Below are positions 6,261 to 14,000 of a stretch of 16,735 nucleotides of DNA, one piece after another. The notes beneath the pieces are model-generated. The model did not search any database. It was not told where the DNA came from and saw only the letters and a list, made by a program, of their open reading frames with translations. The number at the start of each line of letters is the position of its first letter. Within the stretch, counting starts at the first letter, position 1. Origin of the DNA: Bryobacterales bacterium (GTDB lineage Bacteria > Acidobacteriota > Terriglobia > Bryobacterales > Bryobacteraceae). The DNA is taken from contig PKYZ01000937.1 in the NCBI GenBank assembly GCA_003132865.1, positions 1,275-18,009 on the forward strand, read 5' to 3'. A program made the position numbers and the translations under genes.

Positions 6261-9200
6261 ATGGCTGATTCAGTTTGCGATCCCACTATCGCTCGTTTGT
6301 TTATCACGTCGGAGGCGCTTCACCTGTCCAGTACTAGGCTGGAGGCCGACTATGAGGACCTGAGGGATACTCTGCATCAGATGGACGCTGGGCTCTCCTC
6401 ACTCGTCGGCTTGGAGTACGAAGAATGCGTCCGCCGATTCGGAGACTGGGCGATCAGACAATTGATACAGAGTCTTGGCCGTTCGGAGTTGGGCTGGTTT
6501 GTTCGCGGCGTCTGGGGCGACGCACCCGTGGCGCAGGACCGGCTGAGTGTGCTGGACCGGCCGATTTATGTCCGTGGCTTCGCCCTGTCGTTGCGCTCGC
6601 TGAACGGCCTCGCGAGTGCTGGCCTCCGGACTGTGGGGCAGGTCGCCGCGCAAACAGAAGCGCAATTGATGGGTATCAGGAATCTCGGCCGAAAATCCGT
6701 CAATGAATTAAAGCGGTTGCTCTCGGAACTGGGGTTGGAACTCGGTTCCCAAACCGATATTCCGAGAAAGGCGGAAGCCTTGCCATGGTGGGATGTTAAC
6801 CTCTACCTCCTGCTTCCCACGAAGTGCCTGAAGCTTGGCACGCCGCTTGTAGAGCAGTTGGAGAAGCGCGGACTGCCCTACGTCGGAGATTTGGCTAGAT
6901 GCAGTTCTCGCTCGCTGATTCACGACCACAAGATTCTCCTGGGCCGGATAGCTCAAATTGAACGTGCCCTTCTGCGTGTATGCATGGTGCTTGGGGAGCC
7001 TTTTCCCGATTGGCAGTGGAGGCATCTCGCCGAACTGCGGGAGTTTTTCGCGGCTGCCCTAAGTGAACTTCCTAGCGCGGGCGATATAGTCCGGAAGACT
7101 CCGTACGAAGCCGTTCAGGAACGAGTTGCGGGCGCAGCCTGTCTTGAGGATGAACTGTTTCGATTGGCTAGCAGGACTTGCGCTGAAAGGGTCGCGCGAG
7201 CCGGCATGCGCTACCTCGGTTGGGACGGTAAGGGCGGGGCCACTTTGGAGCAGACAGCATCCGAAGTCGGCTTGACGCGGGAGCGCATCCGACAAATACG
7301 GGAACGAATTGTGGACAAGCTCAAGTCGCTGGCGCTGCGCCCGCCCCTGCTGGTCCGGGCGCTGGAGGCTGTCGTCGCGGCACCGCCCTGTCGTGCAGTG
7401 AATATTGAGCAATGGATGTGTGATCAGCACATTTCGAAAAACGCGTTTCGAGTGGAGGGCGTGCTTTCCGCAGCGGCGGTGCTTGGCTTGGAGGCGCCGG
7501 TTGTTGTTCGGCCGTTTGGGAACGAACGGCTGTTGCTGAGGAAAGGCGAGGAGAACGATATAGACAATCTGGTTAGCGGCTCTGTCGATTTGGCTCTGCG
7601 CTGCGGAGTCGGGCGGTTGTGCGAGCTCGGCTTCCACGGAGATAGAGACTTCCTGCAAGCTGTTCTCGGCCAGAGCGATTCGCTGGAGTGGCTTGACGAA
7701 GACCAGGAGTGGTTCTGGGCGCCACGGGCCCGAGGAAATCGTCTTCTGAGCCGGGTTCGGCAGATCCTCACGGCGGTTCCGGACATTTTGATCGATCAGC
7801 TCAGGGCCGCCCTGCTCTCGAAAGAGGGAATCGCCGATTCCCACCTGCCGATTAGTGTTCTGCGGAGACTGCTTGAGCGCCAGCCATGGTGCAGGTGCGA
7901 TGGCAACTTGGTTATGCAAGAAGGCGAGGCGGCGCGGAGGGCGGCCCGCAACAGTGCGGAGTTTTGCATGGTTCAGACCCTTGCCGAGAATGGCGGGGCA
8001 TTGTACATCGAAGATTTTGTTCAAGAGTGCGAACGCCGTGGCGTCACCCGCGGTGCCATTGAGGTCGTGCGATCGGGGTCGGCATTGATCCAGTTTGAAT
8101 CCGGGATTTGCAGATTGCCCGGCACAACGAATATCCCGGCAATGGAATCCCGAAGGCAGGCAGACGTCAGCTTGGAACCAGCGCCCGCGATCGAAGGGGC
8201 CAACGGCGTCCTTGATACTTGTAGTCCCGCATCCGTTACGTTTATCGAAGATGCCGCAGTCAAGCTGTTGGCTCGTGCGGAAGCTCTAGGCTGCCGCGTC
8301 TGGTCGCTGATCGAGTTGTCGTTAACGGAATCAGATATTGAGCGGTTGCGTACTTGGGGGCAAGTCGGGACGATTGACTTCCGCCGGCTTGGCGCCAGGG
8401 GCACCGATGCGCTTGGCCTCGTCTTCACCGGCTACTGTATGGAGATTGCCCGGCGCGATGCGACGGAAGGCGAAATGTGGCCTCAGGTCTACGCCTCGCT
8501 GGGGCCGGTTCTGCGCGCGCTGCTATTCGTTAAGTCGGGATGGCCCAGACCTCGCGTACGTGATGCCATGGAGCGAGCGTGCCGTAGGTTTTGCTTGCGC
8601 CACGTCTTCGGCAGCGAGGGTGCGCAGGCATGGCTGCGGACCGTCTATCTGCAATTCGGAATCACCGATGCAGGTTGGAAACGGTTGCCATGGTGGCTTT
8701 CCGGGCACGGCTTTCCGATTACAGTCTATGATCTATTACGCGAAGAGAGCACAGTTCACTCTGAGAGTTTTGCGGAACTCTGGCACGCATTCCAGGAATT
8801 CCGTTGGGGGGCGCTAACCCGAACGGAGGTCCGCGCCACGCTCGCGGCCAATCCTTGGGTCTCTGGCGTCGGCGTCGATAGGGCATTGGATTTCGCAGCT
8901 TCGCATCGCGAAGTCGAACGTACCGATGAAGCGGCTGTACCCGAGAATGAGTCGCTACTTGCGGCTCCGCGACTAAGCTGGCGAGGCGACGAGCCGTGTT
9001 TTGAGATCAACCTCGTGCGCCATCTGCCTGGCTGGATGACAGCGCCGCGGTACGTGCTGGCCTTGGGGAGTATCGCCCGGTTGCAGGTATACAGAAATGA
9101 CGAGGGCGAATATGAGATCGATGGCGGCCCGGTCGTGCTCGCGCCGGAGGGTTCATCCATCGTTGTGGACCTGCTCGAAAATGGCGCCTCGGTCCTGCGG

Positions 9201-10031
9201 GAGCCATATACGCTGGAATTCTACGCTGCGGAAGAAGAGATCGCTGCATTTGATCTTGCGACTGGGCGCAAACTCAACATTTGGGAGCCAATCCCAGTTG
9301 AGAGGCCCTGTGCGCTGCTGTGCGCGCCAGATATCACCCTGAATCCTCCCGCCAAGGAGGTCCGTTTCCTATTTGCCGGGCGGCGGCAGTTGTCGGTTTA
9401 CCGGCAGGGGATTCCGCAAATGCTCAACGCGAGCCTTGAGGGAGAACCGCTATGGAGCCCAGTCGAGGCGGCGCTAACAAAGGCATTCGGCGGGAATGAA
9501 CTTGTGGCGAGATGCCGTGGCGGATATTGGAGCGAGAGCGCTCCCGTTGAGATGCAACTCGATTCAGAGATGCACGTCCGAAAGCTCAGGGTCGGAACGC
9601 AGGTACTGGGGGCCGTTAGCCTGCAATCAGGAGTTGCGCGTTTCGAACCAGTGACTCTGACACCCGAACTCGACGGCGAAACACACGCGGTTCTGGAAAT
9701 CTTGCGCGACGGCCAGTTGCGGAGAATCCCGGTGAGATTCGAGATTATACCAGCCTACGGCGCGGCGCTCGAATCGGGGGGGAAGTGGCAGATCCTGCAC
9801 AAAGCGGCCACACTCGACAAAAGCGATTTCACTGGCCGGAGGCTGTTTGTCAGGCCTCCTGCATTTTTTGATGATCAATCGGCGGCTCCCGAGGATTGGG
9901 CATTGTTGGAAGGCACGAACTTCTGCGGCCGCGCGGCATTAACAGAGACCTTAACGCGCTGCTGCACGGGTTCGGTGAGCCCCTTGAGTTGGGACTGGGG
10001 CCCTACAACAAGGCTGGCGACCGGCGGCTAA
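6261..10031 (+). CDS. Giant protein with RNAP alpha-CTD-like and sigma region-4-like domains
   Basis: The frame encodes 1256 aa; an in-frame TGA at 6255-6257 makes ATG 6261 the first possible start. Residues about 105-165 match the RNA polymerase alpha C-terminal domain, with TVGQVAAQTEAQLMGIRNLG then RKSVNELKRLLSELGLELG. Residues about 190-245 look like a second helix-hairpin-helix unit (VEQLEKRGLPYVGDLARCS). Residues 328-357 hold a sigma-70 region-4-like helix-turn-helix (TLEQTASEVGLTRERIRQI). Two possible winged-helix units follow (about 494-550 and 563-622). The last third is beta-rich and unrecognised. There is no nuclease, ATPase or methyltransferase motif. The frame appears broken near 9930: the last 35 or so residues look out of frame and the natural continuation lies in the next ORF. 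It is the first gene of a unit with the helicase, probably a DNA-binding partner of it. Confidence 0.75.
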   Translation: MADSVCDPTIARLFITSEALHLSSTRLEADYEDLRDTLHQMDAGLSSLVGLEYEECVRRFGDWAIRQLIQSLGRSELGWFVRGVWGDAPVAQDRLSVLDRPIYVRGFALSLRSLNGLASAGLRTVGQVAAQTEAQLMGIRNLGRKSVNELKRLLSELGLELGSQTDIPRKAEALPWWDVNLYLLLPTKCLKLGTPLVEQLEKRGLPYVGDLARCSSRSLIHDHKILLGRIAQIERALLRVCMVLGEPFPDWQWRHLAELREFFAAALSELPSAGDIVRKTPYEAVQERVAGAACLEDELFRLASRTCAERVARAGMRYLGWDGKGGATLEQTASEVGLTRERIRQIRERIVDKLKSLALRPPLLVRALEAVVAAPPCRAVNIEQWMCDQHISKNAFRVEGVLSAAAVLGLEAPVVVRPFGNERLLLRKGEENDIDNLVSGSVDLALRCGVGRLCELGFHGDRDFLQAVLGQSDSLEWLDEDQEWFWAPRARGNRLLSRVRQILTAVPDILIDQLRAALLSKEGIADSHLPISVLRRLLERQPWCRCDGNLVMQEGEAARRAARNSAEFCMVQTLAENGGALYIEDFVQECERRGVTRGAIEVVRSGSALIQFESGICRLPGTTNIPAMESRRQADVSLEPAPAIEGANGVLDTCSPASVTFIEDAAVKLLARAEALGCRVWSLIELSLTESDIERLRTWGQVGTIDFRRLGARGTDALGLVFTGYCMEIARRDATEGEMWPQVYASLGPVLRALLFVKSGWPRPRVRDAMERACRRFCLRHVFGSEGAQAWLRTVYLQFGITDAGWKRLPWWLSGHGFPITVYDLLREESTVHSESFAELWHAFQEFRWGALTRTEVRATLAANPWVSGVGVDRALDFAASHREVERTDEAAVPENESLLAAPRLSWRGDEPCFEINLVRHLPGWMTAPRYVLALGSIARLQVYRNDEGEYEIDGGPVVLAPEGSSIVVDLLENGASVLREPYTLEFYAAEEEIAAFDLATGRKLNIWEPIPVERPCALLCAPDITLNPPAKEVRFLFAGRRQLSVYRQGIPQMLNASLEGEPLWSPVEAALTKAFGGNELVARCRGGYWSESAPVEMQLDSEMHVRKLRVGTQVLGAVSLQSGVARFEPVTLTPELDGETHAVLEILRDGQLRRIPVRFEIIPAYGAALESGGKWQILHKAATLDKSDFTGRRLFVRPPAFFDDQSAAPEDWALLEGTNFCGRAALTETLTRCCTGSVSPLSWDWGPTTRLATGG

Positions 10032-11005
10032 CCGTGGCACGAGCCATCACGAACTTCGGCTCGGTCAAATCTGCCATGCGCTCCGGAGATAACTGGGTCA
10101 TCGAGTTCCGTCACGGGCTGGAACCCGGAGCGGCACATGTCTGGAGTTGGGGCGATTGCGGGTTGGTCCATGTGACTGCTTCGGCGGTAGAGTGGTGCGC
10201 CACTTCTTGCAAAATTGAATCTAGCGCTCTGCCAGAAGCTCCAGTTGTCTTAGGCCTCGCATTCGAAGGCATTTGTGTCGGGGCCGCGATAACCGAAGAT
10301 GCACCCTACGCGCACCTGTGCTCGTTGATCGAGGGAGCTTCCGACTGGGAGGGAACCGCGGCCTGCCTTCGATGGTTCCGCCTGCCCCTGCTCAACGACA
10401 CACCCCGTCGCTCCGTCGCCAGCCGCATTGCAGGGAACGCATGCTGCACCCTGCTCACCTGGACCAGTGCGGCAACTCGCATGCCTCCCGATTTGCGTCA
10501 GGAGGACGCGAGCAATGATCACTGGCAATACGTGCTGCGGCGGTTCTTCGAAAAGTGGCACCCGTCTCCTACCGAAGCAGGCTTGATTGTGCGCCACTTC
10601 GAACTGCTGACCGGTGACCCGCCGCAGGATTTCGACCAGTGTTGGGAGCGCCACGACGAATTACTCGATATCCACCCCGTTCTCCTGGCCGCCATCGCGA
10701 ATCTGGGTGTGGCGGCCGTCTATCCGGCGGCGAGTCCGTATGAACATAGGGTCTTTCTGGATATGTTGATCAATCTTGTCTTGGACTTGGGACGAAACAC
10801 GGGCGAGTCGGATCGCAGGCGCTCCGAGCAGAAGTGCCTTCAGGACGCGGCAGAATCCATGAGCGTGGATGTCGCGTTCATTGAACGAGGGCTGCTGGGT
10901 GACGCGCGCCGGTTGTACCAGGGAGCGCCGGTCAGGACGCGGAATCTCAGAATCGCGCTCGCGGTCCGGCCGTTTCGACAGTGGCTGGCCGCGCGGCTGA
11001 TCTAA
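9896..11005 (+). CDS. C-terminal part of the giant protein, separated by a frameshift
   Basis: The ORF encodes 369 aa from a TTG start and overlaps the preceding ORF by 136 bases in another frame. Residues from about 15 onward (INRDLNALLHGFGEPLEL, then LGLGPYNKAGDRRLTVARA) look like genuine folded protein, while the overlapping end of the upstream ORF does not. The two therefore probably form one gene of about 1580 aa. The frame shifts most simply at the CGCGCG tract around 9929-9936: removing one GC makes 6261-11005 exactly 1580 codons plus stop. The segment has a beta-rich front (VIEFRHGLEPGAAHVWSW) and a helical back (EAGLIVRHFELLTGD..FDQCWERHDELL), with no known motif. A separate translated protein cannot be excluded, but no good ribosome binding site precedes the TTG. 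The stop is 9 bases before the helicase ATG. Confidence 0.6.
   Translation: MGIVGRHELLRPRGINRDLNALLHGFGEPLELGLGPYNKAGDRRLTVARAITNFGSVKSAMRSGDNWVIEFRHGLEPGAAHVWSWGDCGLVHVTASAVEWCATSCKIESSALPEAPVVLGLAFEGICVGAAITEDAPYAHLCSLIEGASDWEGTAACLRWFRLPLLNDTPRRSVASRIAGNACCTLLTWTSAATRMPPDLRQEDASNDHWQYVLRRFFEKWHPSPTEAGLIVRHFELLTGDPPQDFDQCWERHDELLDIHPVLLAAIANLGVAAVYPAASPYEHRVFLDMLINLVLDLGRNTGESDRRRSEQKCLQDAAESMSVDVAFIERGLLGDARRLYQGAPVRTRNLRIALAVRPFRQWLAARLI
9925..9945 (+). other. Probable frameshift site in the giant gene
   Basis: Frame 1 of the gene pair reads sensibly up to EGTNFCGR; the frame of the next ORF reads sensibly from RGINRDLNALL. The joining point is TGCGGCCGCGCGGCATT, where a duplicated GC (or a lost base) would give exactly this shift. 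It may be an assembly error, a real inactivating mutation or a recoding site. Confidence 0.55.
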
Positions 11006-11014
11006 GAAGAGACA

Positions 11015-14000
11015 ATGCCAACGCCTACTAGAAGTACCCTACAGCTCGATGCGCTCGACGCGGAAGCTCGTTTGCGGAAGCGTCTCCTCGAATTCAGTGA
11101 AGCGCAGGCCTACCTGCGCGATCCCGCACTACGTGACGCTTGCCGCCATCTGTGGCTTTCAAACGAGCAGGAGGGCGGTCTAGTCAGCGGTATTTGGGTA
11201 GAGCCTGTTCTACCGTCGCGCCTTTCCGGCCGGACCTTGGCGGAACTGTCCGCGGAAGGCGTTGTGGAACGATGGCTGGTCGAACAGTTGGACCGTTCCG
11301 GCGCTTTCCCGACGAGCCGCCAACTGTTCACGCACCAGGAGAAGACAATCAGGATAGCTGGAAGCAACACCGCTGAAAGGCCTGGGATTGCTGTCACGGC
11401 GGGCACCGGATCGGGTAAAACCGAAGCTTTCCTTCTCCCACTCCTGAACGATTTGGTTCGTAACCCCAGGCGCGCTGGTGAGGACGGTGTTCGGGCTATC
11501 ATCATTTACCCCCTCAACGCCTTAGTGAATGATCAGGTGGATCGCCTCTATCGGTGGCTGCACGGGCAAAAGAGGATCACACTGTTTCATTTCACGGGCG
11601 AGACTCCGGAGGACGAGCAGAAAGCGAATAGAACCGGATATCCGAAATTTGAACCGTGCCGTCGGCGAACTCGACAGGAAGCGAGGGCGAACCCGCCCGA
11701 TGTCCTGGTTACCAACTACTCCATGCTGGAGTACATGTTATGCCGGCCGCAGGACGCCGTATTTTTCGGCTCGGCGCTACGGACATTCGTTCTGGATGAA
11801 TCACACCTCTATGCAGGAACGCTCGCGGCGGAGTTGACGTTGCTGATGCGGCGCATCCTGATTCGCTGCGGCAAACTCCCGGAACAGGTACTCCACGTCA
11901 CGACTTCGGCGACTCTCGGCGGCGATGTGCGGAGCTTCAGCGCAACTCTTTTTAGTAAACGCTCGGATCTGATTCATGTAATCGCGGGTGAGGTCGAACG
12001 TGCCACTCTTCCGGAGGCGGTTCCGCCGGAGCATCCATGCCGCCCAGAAGATGTGGATATCAGCGAGCTCGACGATTCGGTATTGCTCGCCGGCGGTGAG
12101 TTTTTAGAAGACGAGCAGGGCTGCCAACGAGTTCGCTACGTTGGGTCTCGCTTCGTCGGCCGCGATGCCCTTGACGCGGTTGGCAATGAAAGGACACCCG
12201 CGCGGGCCCTCGCTAGCCTCGTCGAGCGCGGGCCTGTGTTTCACCGGATCGAGGCCACATTGTGGTTCGCTCGCCAGATGGGAATTGTATCGCTGAAGGA
12301 GCTCTCTACCGGAGTCTGGGGGCGTGATGATGATGTTGCGATTGCGGCGACTGTGGCGCTCCTGCGACTCGGGTCCCGGGCCCGGAAGAATCCCGATGAA
12401 CTACCTGTCATTCCACACAAGCTACACCTGATGGCCCGAGCGCCTTCCACGATCAGTTGCTGCGTGGACTGCGCTTGCACCGCTGCACCTGATGTTCGCC
12501 TCCCGGCTGGCGGCCGGATCATAGCCGATGTCCGCGAGTTCTGTCCCGATTGCGGGGGCGCGATGCTGACACTATGCCGGTGCAGGATATGCGGAGAGGC
12601 GGTCCTTTCAGGCGTCCTACGACAGCAGACCAACACGCTTCACCTTCGGCAGCGCTGGAACCAAACGAGCCCGGACGTGATGTACAAATATGTCCGGCTC
12701 GCGCGGGGAACCGCATCTGCCTTTCTATTCGACATTGGGACCCGGCGATGCGAAGGTGGTCCCGCCGCAAGAACGGTTAGCTTGGAGTTCATCGAGTCTT
12801 GTCTGAATTGCGGAGCGGGCGAAGACGAGTTCAGGCCTGTTGGGCTATTCGATACGCTTGTGCTTCCGGTTGTAGCGGAGACGCTTACGGCGTCCATGCC
12901 CGTTCATGCAGGTCCGGATCGCGCATGGTTGCCTGCCGAGGGGCGACGGCTACTTGTCTTCAGTGATAGCCGACGAGAATCGGCTCGTTTGGGGCCAGCA
13001 CTGACAAATCAACACGAGATTCAGATTGCCCGCGCTCTCATCGCAGAGGTTGTGAAACAGGGTGCCTCGGATCCGCAATCCAGGTTGCGGCTAGAGCGGG
13101 ATATCGCTCGATTGGCGGAGGAGTTGAAGGACGTATCCCTAAGCGAATATCTACGGAACGACATCGAGACAGAACTCGCAGAGAAACGGGGACGATTGGG
13201 TGCGCTTCAGACTGGCGCAACCATGGATGAGTGGCAAAACCACATAGCCCGGCACGCTCTGATTCCGCAGTTCTTTGCCCGCGAACACGCGACGGGACAG
13301 ATCGCTCAGGAGTGGAGCCAGGCAGTCTGGGAGTCCAACGCGCGCACGGTTCGAAAAAACGCTAGGGCGTTGCTTGTGCGGGAATTTGTTGTTCCCGGCT
13401 GGGACAGTCTCACCTTGGAAACCACCGGCTTTGCCGAGGTCGGATACCCTGGCATCGAATCGGCCAACGTGAGCGCCCAGTTCCTCGTTCGTTTTGATAG
13501 GGAGCCCGCCAAGCGCATTCGGGGCGAATGGACGCTATTCCTTGCTTACCTCTGCGACACGCTCCGAAACGACGCGGCAGTCACATTAGGATCGGAACAA
13601 GAGGACTACGAGGCGTATCACTATCCCCTCGGCAGATGGGTAAGCCTATCCGATCGGGCTGGCACGAACATGGTTCCATTCATAGGATCGCGGGATGGCG
13701 CCTTCGCGTCGCGCAGGAATTTGTTCGCTCTTGCTGTTCTGAAGGCCTGGGGGTGCAGCGATGAGACAGTACAGGCGCAGTATCGTGATTTGCTCGGGGA
13801 GGCGTTTTCGAACCTGTTGTGGCTCGCCCGTGGCGGCAGTGCGCCTTGGATCGAGGCCATGGCCCGCCAGAGTCGTGAAGGCGTGCCGCGTGACAGCATA
13901 CGCCTGGTTTTTGACCACCTGGGGCTGAAGCGCCCCGAATCCCTGTTCCGATGCACAGTGACGAACCGGATTTGGCCGCGGTCTGTTGGCGCGTGCGCCC

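Noticed and set aside
7059..8024. 321-aa minus-strand ORF
   Set aside because: It is antisense to the sigma region-4-like and winged-helix-like part of the giant protein; composition is typical of an antisense shadow in GC-rich DNA.
9864..9869. T6 run as a programmed -1 frameshift site joining the two ORFs
   Set aside because: A -1 slip here enters a frame with TGA at 9869-9871 and 9872-9874, so translation would stop at once; the frame change must lie downstream of 9874.
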